This document shows, piece after piece, positions 1 to 4,872 of a DNA stretch of 5,726 bases (within the stretch, counting starts at the first letter, position 1; every line of letters starts with the position of its first letter). This stretch comes from Acetobacteraceae bacterium (GTDB lineage Bacteria; Pseudomonadota; Alphaproteobacteria; Acetobacterales; Acetobacteraceae). Location: positions 1 through 5,726 of the forward strand of contig CANJOG010000149.1 of the NCBI GenBank assembly GCA_947475475.1, in the 5' to 3' direction. The position numbers were made by a program, and so were the translations under genes. Under the pieces are notes generated by a model. The model made no database searches. It was not told the DNA's origin and saw nothing but the letters and a program-made list of their open reading frames with translations.

Positions 1-249
1 GTCAATGTGGTCATCCATTCCTGGTCGCTCGCCCATCGCAATGCCGACGGGCATCACGAATGGCGCAATGGCGAATTGCAGGACGCGCTGCGCCGGATCA
101 TCGAACTGGCGCCGGAGCGGGTGCGCTTCGTGCCGATCACCCAGGCGATCGACGCGGTGCGTCATGGCGAGGTGAAGCTCACGCTCACCCGCGATATCGC
201 CACCTTGCAGCGCCGCGCCAGCCTGCAGGCTTCCGCGGTTCCCGAGTGA
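1..249 (+). CDS. Probable polysaccharide deacetylase family protein, C-terminal part
   Basis: The reading frame is open from base 1 and stops at TGA 247-249, giving 82 residues of a protein whose start lies outside the window. It begins VNVVIHSWSL, then continues with an ELQDALRRIIELA helix and RFVPITQAIDAV. A beta strand ending in 'HSWS', an amphipathic helix and a final 'rFv...ea' segment are what I associate with the last strand and helix of NodB-like polysaccharide deacetylases; the histidine could be the C-terminal active-site histidine of that fold. The metal-binding Asp-His-His residues would lie upstream and cannot be checked. The remaining 30 or so residues are charged and unremarkable. 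The next gene starts 34 bases downstream on the same strand, and both downstream partners are polysaccharide-acting, which fits a shared operon. Family assignment is a recognition call from the C-terminus only; another TIM-barrel-like hydrolase is possible. Confidence 0.5.
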   Translation, partial: VNVVIHSWSLAHRNADGHHEWRNGELQDALRRIIELAPERVRFVPITQAIDAVRHGEVKLTLTRDIATLQRRASLQASAVPE

Positions 250-283
250 TGCCGCCGCGGCGCCGCATGAGCGCGCCGGCCTG

Positions 284-1384
284 ATGTCTCCCCGAAACTG
301 TTTGCTGGCGCTGCTCTGGCTGTTTTCGGCCTGGATGTGCGGCACGGCGCATGCCGAGAAGCTTGCAGGACCGGTCGATCTCCAAGCCCAATGGCGCGCC
401 TATGCCGGCAGCGCCCAGCCACGCGCCTGCCCTGTCGTGCGTGCGCTGTCGTCGCGGCTGGAATCGATTGGGTTTTACAACGACCCCAAGAATTCCGTGA
501 TCGATCCCAAACTGCATGCCCGTGACATGGAACTCCTCGCCGATGCGCGCGCCGCCGAGCAGGCGCTGGCCGATGCGGTGACGGATCTCATCCGTGCGCC
601 CGCGTCCCGCCGGGGCGAGATCGCCGGCTGCGCGCTGCGCCAGCTCATCCGCTTTCCACGTGACCGCGCGTTCCTCGACACTGAGGGCCGCAGCAGCACC
701 GGCGCCGCGCGGCTGTTTTCGGTGACGCCGGCCTTCGCCTATCTGGTGTTGCGCGACGCCGGCATGGTGCCACCCGAGGCGGAGCGCGAGATTCTGTTCT
801 GGATCAGGGAATTCGCCATCCGGCTGGAGGCCTGGCAGGGGCCGATCCCCTATGGCGGCAATGTGCTGGACTGGACCCATGCGGGGCTGGCACTGGCCGC
901 CGTTGCCCTGGGCGACCGCCCCCTGCTGGAGCGGGCAATCGACGGCGCCCTTGCCGCCTCCGCCCTGGTCTCGCCGGAGGGAACATTGGCCAATGAGATG
1001 GCGCGCGGCGACATGGCGATGGGCTACAGCCTGTTCTCCGCCCAGGCGCTGAGCATCACCATTGCGGTGGCGAAGGCGAATGGGCGCGACCTCCTGGCCG
1101 AGCCGGCCGGCGCCGGGCTGCGGCGCCTGTTTGACGCGATGACGCAATCCATCGTCGATCCGGCCGAATTTGTCCGCCGTGGCGGCAGCCTGGCGGCCAC
1201 ACGCCCCGACAAGGCCGATGCGCAAAGCATGGGTTTCCTGCTGATCTGGTGGCGCGCAACCGGCGATCCACTTGCCCGCAATGCCGCCTGTGCGCGCGAC
1301 AGGCTGGAATCCTTCCGCATTGGCGGGGACTGGTTCTACCTGTTTGCCGAACCGTCGCTTTGCCAGGGCATTAAAGGCAGGTAA
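284..1384 (+). CDS. Exported alginate lyase-family (PL5/AlgL-like) protein
   Basis: A 366-residue protein with a clear Sec signal peptide: MSPR, hydrophobic core at residues 6-19, and a likely cleavage after AHA (22-24), so it should act in the periplasm. The mature part is mostly helical and resembles the alpha/alpha barrel of alginate lyases. An early 'CP' (49-50) is followed by FYNDPKNSVID (64-74), matching the family's N-terminal substrate-binding stretch. The segment GNVLDWTHAGLALAAVALGD (192-211) aligns with AlgL NNHSYWxxW..., and EGTLANEMARGDMAMGY (232-248) aligns with AlgL 'G.LPNELKRxxRALAY'. Arg241 and Tyr248 match the AlgL catalytic Arg and Tyr, but the AlgL motif histidine is Val194 here. 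Four cysteines (49, 116, 336, 360) could form disulfides, in addition to those in the signal peptide. The start is set by the signal peptide; no good ribosome binding site precedes it. The next gene follows 29 bases after the stop. It may clear or trim a uronic-acid polymer in the periplasm; the substrate is not known. Confidence 0.75.
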   Translation: MSPRNCLLALLWLFSAWMCGTAHAEKLAGPVDLQAQWRAYAGSAQPRACPVVRALSSRLESIGFYNDPKNSVIDPKLHARDMELLADARAAEQALADAVTDLIRAPASRRGEIAGCALRQLIRFPRDRAFLDTEGRSSTGAARLFSVTPAFAYLVLRDAGMVPPEAEREILFWIREFAIRLEAWQGPIPYGGNVLDWTHAGLALAAVALGDRPLLERAIDGALAASALVSPEGTLANEMARGDMAMGYSLFSAQALSITIAVAKANGRDLLAEPAGAGLRRLFDAMTQSIVDPAEFVRRGGSLAATRPDKADAQSMGFLLIWWRATGDPLARNAACARDRLESFRIGGDWFYLFAEPSLCQGIKGR

Positions 1385-1413
1385 GAGGCGGGCACGCTTT
1401 CCCCGAGGGTTTC

Positions 1414-2334
1414 ATGCGGACTCGCCTGCGCAATCTGTGGGACCTGCCCATCAAGGAAGGTCCCTATCTTGATGATCGCGACACCAAGCCGTTTTTCACG
1501 AGCTATGACCCGCTCGGCCCGTTCATGAATTTCGAGAAAATGGGCGTGCTGGATTGGGGCTCGGTCTCGGTCGATGAGGTGGGGATTCCCCGCCTGATCT
1601 ATTACGGGCGGCCGGAATATTACCCCGTCACGGTGCTGCATCTCGCCCTCGAACTGGCCAACAAGCATTTCTATGCGCCGGGCGATGCCGAGATCGAGCG
1701 CCGTTTCTTCCAGCTGATCGACTGGACGCTCGATCACCAGGACGAGCATGGCGGCTGGCCCACGCCGTATGACCACAATTTCTTCGAGCCGCGCACCGAA
1801 CTCACGCGCACGCCCTGGTATTCCTGCCTGACCCAGGGCTTGGCGATCTCGCTGCTGGTGCGGCTGGCGCATTGGAAGGGTGCGGATATGCGCGAGCGCA
1901 TCATGCGCGCGGCGGCGGTGATGACGCGCGATGTCGCCCATCACGGCACCGCCGCGCGGGTGATGGGTGTGAAAGTCTATGAGGAATATCCGACCGATCC
2001 GCCGAGTGCGGTGCTGAACGGCATGATCTACGGGCTGATCGGGCTGTATGACGGCTGGACCCTGCTGGGCGATCCGGTGCTGAAACAGGCCCTCGATGCC
2101 GGGCTCGATTCAGTGGAAACGCTGCTGCCGCTCTACGATCTTGGCGATGGGACGGCCTATGACCTGACCCATATCACCTCGCGGGTGAACGGGCCGAACC
2201 GGGCGCGCTGGAAATATCATCGCCTGCATGTCGAACTGCTCTCCATCCTGGAGATGATCCGCCCAGGCTTGTTCGGCATCTTTGCCGAACGCTGGGAGAT
2301 GTATCTACGCGGCAACCGGCTGCGGGAGAACTGA
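1414..2334 (+). CDS. D-glucuronyl C5-epimerase homologue
   Basis: A 306-residue protein matching the C-terminal domain of glucuronyl C5-epimerases, which convert D-glucuronate to L-iduronate within a polymer such as heparosan. Visible family signatures are WYSCLTQGLAISLL (135-148), YEEYP (189-193), SAVLNG (198-203) then GLYD (210-213), YDLGDGTAYDL (241-251), and YHRLHVELL (268-276) followed by RW (293-294). The tyrosines in YEEYP, at 249 and in YHRLH sit where the family has its proposed catalytic acid/base tyrosines. The animal enzyme is about twice as long; this one keeps mainly the alpha/alpha barrel plus a short N-terminal sheet-like segment (DPLGPF to YYPV, 32-72). No signal peptide or membrane segment is visible. 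The start is well fixed: GAGGG at 1405-1409 lies close upstream, and an in-frame stop at 1372 leaves no other start codon. It lies 29 bases after the lyase-family gene, so the two are probably cotranscribed. Polymer identity is inferred, not seen; mannuronate epimerase activity cannot be excluded. Confidence 0.85.
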   Translation: MRTRLRNLWDLPIKEGPYLDDRDTKPFFTSYDPLGPFMNFEKMGVLDWGSVSVDEVGIPRLIYYGRPEYYPVTVLHLALELANKHFYAPGDAEIERRFFQLIDWTLDHQDEHGGWPTPYDHNFFEPRTELTRTPWYSCLTQGLAISLLVRLAHWKGADMRERIMRAAAVMTRDVAHHGTAARVMGVKVYEEYPTDPPSAVLNGMIYGLIGLYDGWTLLGDPVLKQALDAGLDSVETLLPLYDLGDGTAYDLTHITSRVNGPNRARWKYHRLHVELLSILEMIRPGLFGIFAERWEMYLRGNRLREN

Positions 2335-2343
2335 TCTCGCGCG

Positions 2344-2361
2344 CCCCGACTGCGCCCGGGG
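2344..2361. terminator. Weak hairpin between convergent genes
   Basis: Between the epimerase stop (2334) and the end of the convergent methyltransferase gene (2363), CCCCG (2344-2348) can pair with CGGGG (2357-2361) across an 8-base loop. It is placed where a bidirectional terminator would be useful. There is no T-run on either side and the stem is only 5 bp, so this could be chance in GC-rich DNA. Confidence 0.2.
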
Positions 2362-2362
2362 A

Positions 2363-3022
2363 TCAGGGTTTGCGTGAGAGGAAGCTCTGCTGCCAGATCC
2401 CGGTCATCGGATCGCGGCCGAGATAGGGCTGCGAGGGCATTACCGCACGCAGCATCGCCATATAGGCGTCGGGATTGTATTTCCGGTAGGTTCCGACAGC
2501 ATATTTCTCCAGCGCCTCGGCACCGTAGTCGCGGGATTGATCGGTGATGTCCTGCGTCGGCAGGGCGGCATCGTAGCCGACAGTCGAGAGGAAAAAGCCG
2601 CCTGCCTTGAGCACGCGCCGGACTTCGGACAGCGCGCGCGCCTCATCGCGGACATGGTTGAGCACATGGATGCCGATCAGCCCGTCCACTGTGCCGCTGG
2701 CGATCTGGGACATCTCTTGGATATCCATGACGAGTTCGAGACCCGGCAGTGGGCGGACGTTAAAATTGACCAGGCGCTCGGCCTCAGCGAACAACCGCAG
2801 CTCGGGCTTGATCAGGTGGCAGACCAGGACGGTCTTGCCGGGCAACGCCATGGCATCGGCCAGGCCGCCGTTGTCCATGGCATCCTTCAGACAGCGATGC
2901 CGGTCCTGCGCGTCGCAATTGTAACAGGCGATGCGGGTCTTCATGCCGAAATCGGGAGCGGCCGGGGTGCCGCAGACATTGCAGGCGGAAATTGCGCCGC
3001 TCTCAGCCGCCGTCTCGTTCAT
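2363..3022 (-). CDS. Class I SAM-dependent methyltransferase with N-terminal zinc-ribbon-like segment
   Basis: A 219-residue protein. The N-terminus has two CxxC pairs, CNVC (14-17) and CYNC (33-36), the second running into DAQDRHR (37-43). This resembles the C..C/C..C-x-x-x-RHR segment in front of many methyltransferases of glycan clusters. The methyltransferase fold follows: strand KTVLVCHLIKPEL (63-75), an acidic strand-end VMDIQEM (98-104), VDGLIGIHVLNHVRD (112-126), and RRVLKAGGFFLSTV (135-148), the usual post-motif III 'RVLkpGG'. The classical GxGxG motif I is missing and replaced by 'VCHLIKPE', as in a methyltransferase subgroup with a 'lhiaPE'-type loop. The start ATG is supported by AAGG seven bases upstream. 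The gene converges on the epimerase gene with a 28-base gap. It may belong to the polysaccharide locus as a sugar or lipid-carrier methyltransferase, but the substrate is not evident. Confidence 0.7.
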   Translation of the reverse strand: MNETAAESGAISACNVCGTPAAPDFGMKTRIACYNCDAQDRHRCLKDAMDNGGLADAMALPGKTVLVCHLIKPELRLFAEAERLVNFNVRPLPGLELVMDIQEMSQIASGTVDGLIGIHVLNHVRDEARALSEVRRVLKAGGFFLSTVGYDAALPTQDITDQSRDYGAEALEKYAVGTYRKYNPDAYMAMLRAVMPSQPYLGRDPMTGIWQQSFLSRKP

Positions 3023-3049
3023 CCGCCACCCTTGCTGTCTGCTCCGCGA

Positions 3050-3095
3050 CCGGCATGAGGCCTGCCGGCAGTCCGGTGCGCTGTTGCGACCGGAC
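3050..3095. repeat. Two adjacent inverted repeats upstream of the methyltransferase gene
   Basis: The first repeat is CCGGCA (3050-3055) with TGCCGG (3063-3068), a 6-bp stem and 7-base loop. The second is GTCCGGT (3071-3077) with ACCGGAC (3089-3095), a 7-bp stem and 11-base loop. They are separated by two bases and begin 27 bases upstream of the methyltransferase start. They could be protein-binding sites or hairpins in the leader mRNA. No T-run follows on either strand, so a classical terminator is unlikely. Confidence 0.35.
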
Positions 3096-3146
3096 CATCG
3101 TTTCAGTCAGGCAAGGCCACAAGCGAGAATGTGCAAATCAGGCTGA

Positions 3147-3183
3147 TTATCCACAAGAAAATCGTGGAGCAGAGTTATCCACA
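3147..3183 (+). promoter_or_regulatory. Pair of perfect DnaA boxes
   Basis: The 9-mer TTATCCACA, the high-affinity DnaA box, occurs at 3147-3155 and again at 3175-3183, in the same orientation with starts 28 bp apart. The intervening DNA is relatively AT-rich for this window (AGAAAATCGTGG and neighbours). A degenerate third copy, TGTGCAAAT at 3130-3138, lies on the other strand with two mismatches. Two exact copies within 40 bases, in a gap without a gene, are unlikely by chance in such GC-rich DNA. Possible roles are DnaA control of the methyltransferase promoter, a DnaA-titrating site, or part of a replication origin. The neighbouring genes do not indicate an origin, and no clear AT-rich unwinding element was seen. 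Confidence 0.6.
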
Positions 3184-3199
3184 TGGAGGCGCCGCGATT

Positions 3200-3230
3200 G
3201 CCGGCGGGCGAGGAAACCGTGCCCGCCGGC
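3200..3230 (-). terminator. Strong hairpin after the hsp20-DUF1150 operon
   Basis: GCCGGCGGGC (3200-3209) and GCCCGCCGGC (3221-3230) form a perfect 10-bp GC stem with an 11-base loop. It begins 14 bases beyond the DUF1150 stop codon, the expected place for a transcript end on the minus strand. The minus-strand sequence after the stem starts AATCGCGGCG, without a U-tract, so termination may be inefficient or the hairpin may instead protect the mRNA 3' end. Confidence 0.55.
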
Positions 3231-3244
3231 CTCACGATAGCCCG

Positions 3245-3508
3245 TCAATGCACCATGGCGGGCAGCAACTCATGCTGGACGATGGCGGCAATGGCCTGGT
3301 TCTGATCGCCGGCCAGCGCCATTGGCGTGCCATCGGCGGCATGGATCGCGAAGGCGCGTTCACCATTGACGATGATCGGCTTCACATAGGCGATCTGGGC
3401 GAGGCCAAGTTTTTGCAACTGCTCGGCCGAAAGCTGGCGGATATCGAGCACAGGGATCGTGCCGAATTGCGGCAGGTCATTTTCGGCGTCGGGAAGAGTG
3501 GTGAACAT
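3245..3508 (-). CDS. DUF1150 family protein, Hsp20 operon partner
   Basis: An 87-residue, probably cytoplasmic protein. The core is LQKLGLAQIAYVKPI (31-45), then AFAIHAADGTPMALAGDQNQA (52-72), ending in QHELLPAMVH (78-87). This matches the DUF1150 pattern of 'AYVRPI', 'IhaADGtpl', a short helix and a C-terminal 'HeL.P..VH'. The family is found mainly in alphaproteobacteria, commonly just downstream of small heat-shock protein genes as here; its biochemical role is unknown. The start at 3508 is preferred over the longer open frame from 3649. AAGGAG lies 8 bases upstream of it, the family similarity starts after it, and the 47 extra residues are low-complexity and overlap the Hsp20 3' end. It lies 121 bases after hsp20 on the same strand and is probably cotranscribed, with a hairpin in the gap. 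No signal peptide or membrane segment is present. Confidence 0.8.
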   Translation of the reverse strand: MFTTLPDAENDLPQFGTIPVLDIRQLSAEQLQKLGLAQIAYVKPIIVNGERAFAIHAADGTPMALAGDQNQAIAAIVQHELLPAMVH

Positions 3509-3582
3509 GTCGGTCTCTCCTTGACGGGCTTCTGCTTGCGGACGGGTGCTTCCCTGGGCAACGCATGGGCGCCGTATCGGTT

Positions 3583-3604
3583 CGGGTCCGCCAGGCGGCA
3601 CCCG
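3583..3604 (-). promoter_or_regulatory. Hairpin in the hsp20-DUF1150 gap
   Basis: CGGGTCCGCC (3583-3592) and GGCGG-C-ACCCG (3594-3604) are inverted copies interrupted by one bulged base (3599) around a central A. This gives a compact hairpin of 8-10 pairs. It lies 25 bases past the hsp20 stop and 74 bases before the DUF1150 start, in the transcribed region. It could be a partial terminator or a processing/stability element giving different amounts of the two proteins. No U-tract follows it. Confidence 0.4.
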
Positions 3605-3629
3605 TAGGCACGCAAACGCACGCCACAGT

Positions 3630-4076
3630 CTACTCGTCGGTGCTGCCATCGAGCACGCGGCCGGCCGTGCTGCGGGTAATCGGGATCGTCTTGACCCGCG
3701 CCTCGGGCTGCGGCTTGACGAGGTCGATATGCAACAGGCCGTTATCCATCCAGGCCCCCTTCACCTCGATCCCCTCGGCCATGACAAAGGCACGCTGGAA
3801 CTGGCGGGCGGCGATGCCACGATGCAGGAAGATGCGGCCTTGGCTGTCATCGGTCTGACGACCGCGGATGACGAGCTGGTTGTCTTCCTGGGTGATTTGC
3901 AGATCGTCCATTGTGAAGCCGGCGACGGCGAGCGTGATGCGCAGGCCGGTCGGGCTGATCTGCTCGATGTTATAGGGCGGATAGCCGTCCGAGCTGTTCT
4001 TCGAGGCGCGTTCGAGCATCTGTTCGAGATGGTCGAAGCCGAGGAACATAGGCGAGGTGAAAACGCGGGTGGTCAT
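3630..4076 (-). CDS. Small heat-shock protein, Hsp20/IbpA family
   Basis: A 148-residue ATP-independent holdase chaperone, predicted to bind unfolding proteins in the cytoplasm as large oligomers and pass them to DnaK/ClpB. The N-terminal arm (1-31) contains MFLGFDHLEQMLERA. YPPYNIE (32-38) opens the alpha-crystallin domain, as in class A rhizobial and IbpA proteins. The domain continues through LRITLAVAGFTMDDLQI (45-61) and LVIRGRQ (68-74), to the signature MDNGLLHIDLVKPQPEA (110-126). The C-terminal IPI (131-133) is the I-x-I motif used in oligomer contacts. Length is typical for the family. The start is supported by GGAGGG at 4088-4093, about 11 bases upstream of ATG. That ribosome binding site sits in a predicted RNA thermometer hairpin. 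DUF1150 follows downstream in the same direction; def is divergent upstream. Confidence 0.93.
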   Translation of the reverse strand: MTTRVFTSPMFLGFDHLEQMLERASKNSSDGYPPYNIEQISPTGLRITLAVAGFTMDDLQITQEDNQLVIRGRQTDDSQGRIFLHRGIAARQFQRAFVMAEGIEVKGAWMDNGLLHIDLVKPQPEARVKTIPITRSTAGRVLDGSTDE

Positions 4077-4080
4077 TGGT

Positions 4081-4130
4081 CGTGGCTCCCTCCAGCGAGC
4101 GAAGCAGTCTGCCGGAACCCCGAAGGCGTT
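4081..4130 (-). promoter_or_regulatory. ROSE-like RNA thermometer in the hsp20 leader
   Basis: On the minus strand the hsp20 leader can fold so that its ribosome binding site is masked. TTCGCTC (4103-4097) pairs with GAGGGAG (4092-4086) around the tetraloop GCTG: C-G, T-A, C-G, then a G-G mismatch (4100/4089), C-G, T-A and a T-G wobble. After a C-C mismatch, two further pairs (4105-4084, 4106-4083) extend it. The left arm contains TCGCT, matching the UYGCU motif of ROSE elements, and the G-G opposition in the Shine-Dalgarno duplex is the hallmark of that family. A second hairpin upstream (AACGCC 4130-4125 with GGGGTT 4121-4116, loop TTC) matches the usual multi-hairpin layout. ROSE elements precede small heat-shock genes in alphaproteobacteria and melt on heating to allow translation. 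Confidence 0.6.
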
Positions 4131-4140
4131 GCCGACACCG

Positions 4141-4190
4141 CGTTATCTTGGTCAGGTTGCGCCCGGATGCAAGGGGGGTTGCAAGAGGCG
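4141..4190 (-). promoter_or_regulatory. Probable hsp20 promoter region with a TGCAA dyad
   Basis: On the plus strand TGCAA (4168-4172), GGGGGG and TTGCA (4179-4183) form a perfect 5-6-5 dyad. The same stretch can be read as an imperfect 12-base tandem repeat (TGCAAGGGGGGT, TGCAAGAGGCGA). Read toward hsp20 it supplies two CTTGCA boxes, at 4185-4180 and 4173-4168, which resemble the -35 element (CTTG) of heat-shock sigma-32 promoters. GATAAC (4147-4142) is a poor -10 candidate with a long 19-base spacer from TTGCAT. A promoter here would give a leader of about 60-70 bases, enough for the thermometer. The exact promoter cannot be fixed by eye. No convincing promoter toward def was seen in 4184-4286. 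Confidence 0.3.
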
Positions 4191-4286
4191 ATGTGATGGA
4201 GCGACGCCGGGAGGCCAATCAAGTACCGCGATTTTCAGGCCGGGGACGCGTGCATTGCAGTTGATCGGGGGAGAGGCGAAAGCTAC

Positions 4287-4868
4287 ATGCCGGACATGGA
4301 CACGCATATTCCCGATGCAGCAACAGAAGCCGATGCGGGCGCCGAGCCGCTTCCGGCCGAGCCGCTTCCGATCCTGGTGGCGCCGCACCCGCTGCTGAAA
4401 TCGCGCGCCAGGCCGGTGACCGAGGCCGATCGCGCGACGATCGCCGCCCTCATCCCGCGCATGTTCGCCGCCATGTATCGCGCCCCCGGCATTGGCCTGG
4501 CAGCACCTCAGGTGGGCCATCTGCTGCGCCTGCTGGTGATCGACCTGATGCCGGACGACAAGCCCGCGCCGATGGTCATCATCAATCCGGAAATCCTCGC
4601 TGCCAGCAGCGAACTCTGCGAGCGCGAGGAAGGCTGCCTGTCCCTGCCCGGCCAATATGCCCAGGTGGTGCGCCCGGCGCGGATCAAACTGCGCTACCTG
4701 GACCGCGACTACGCGCGCCGCGAGATCGAGGCGGAGGGGCTGCTCGGCACCTGCATCCAGCATGAGATGGATCATCTGGAAGGCACGATCTTTGTGGATC
4801 ACATCTCCAGCCTGAAGCGCAATATGATCATGCGGAAGCTGGCCAAAGAGCAGCGGCTCAAGAAATAG
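4287..4868 (+). CDS. def: Peptide deformylase
   Basis: A 193-residue cytoplasmic metalloenzyme that removes the formyl group from the N-terminal methionine of nascent proteins. All three deformylase motifs are intact: GIGLAAPQVG (68-77), EGCLS (115-119, metal-binding Cys117), and QHEMDHLEG (158-166), where HEMDH gives the two metal-binding histidines and catalytic Glu160. Compared with the E. coli enzyme, the N-terminus has about 25 additional residues (MPDMDTHIPDAATEADAG plus AEPLP twice) before the usual start 'ILVAPHPLLKSRARPV' (29-44). The first ATG is favoured by the purine-rich GGGGGAGAGG at 4267-4276, about 10 bases upstream; a second in-frame ATG at 4296 is possible but less well spaced. 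fmt follows 68 bases downstream, the classical def-fmt pairing. The gene is divergent from hsp20 across a 210-base region. Confidence 0.97.
   Translation: MPDMDTHIPDAATEADAGAEPLPAEPLPILVAPHPLLKSRARPVTEADRATIAALIPRMFAAMYRAPGIGLAAPQVGHLLRLLVIDLMPDDKPAPMVIINPEILAASSELCEREEGCLSLPGQYAQVVRPARIKLRYLDRDYARREIEAEGLLGTCIQHEMDHLEGTIFVDHISSLKRNMIMRKLAKEQRLKK
4341..4370 (+). repeat. Perfect 15-bp tandem duplication inside def
   Basis: GCCGAGCCGCTTCCG is present twice back to back (4341-4355 and 4356-4370) with no mismatch. It encodes AEPLP-AEPLP, residues 19-28 of the deformylase, in the variable N-terminal extension ahead of the conserved fold. Because the unit is a multiple of three, gain or loss of a copy by replication slippage would keep the frame. 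Confidence 0.9.
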
Positions 4869-4872
4869 GTTC

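Noticed and set aside
185..1225. Long open frame on the minus strand (346 residues)
   Set aside because: It lies antisense to the lyase-family gene, is rich in Arg, Gly and Gln with no recognisable domain, and is the usual by-product of GC-rich third positions opposite a real gene.
2537..3058. Open frame on the plus strand (173 residues)
   Set aside because: It is antisense to the methyltransferase gene, whose motifs and ribosome binding site are clear.
3023..3244. The DnaA-box gap as a chromosomal replication origin
   Set aside because: Only two perfect boxes were found, with no obvious AT-rich unwinding element and no typical origin neighbours such as dnaA, parAB, gidAB or hemE, so it is kept as a DnaA-binding locus only.
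3509..3649. N-terminal extension of the DUF1150 frame up to 3649
   Set aside because: It overlaps the hsp20 3' end, is low-complexity, and a strong Shine-Dalgarno sequence with family similarity fixes the start at 3508.
3546..4196. Open frame on the plus strand (216 residues)
   Set aside because: It is antisense to hsp20 and its leader, has no recognisable domain, and crosses the thermometer and promoter region.
4152..4802. Open frame on the minus strand (216 residues)
   Set aside because: It is antisense to def and its promoter region, with no family resemblance.
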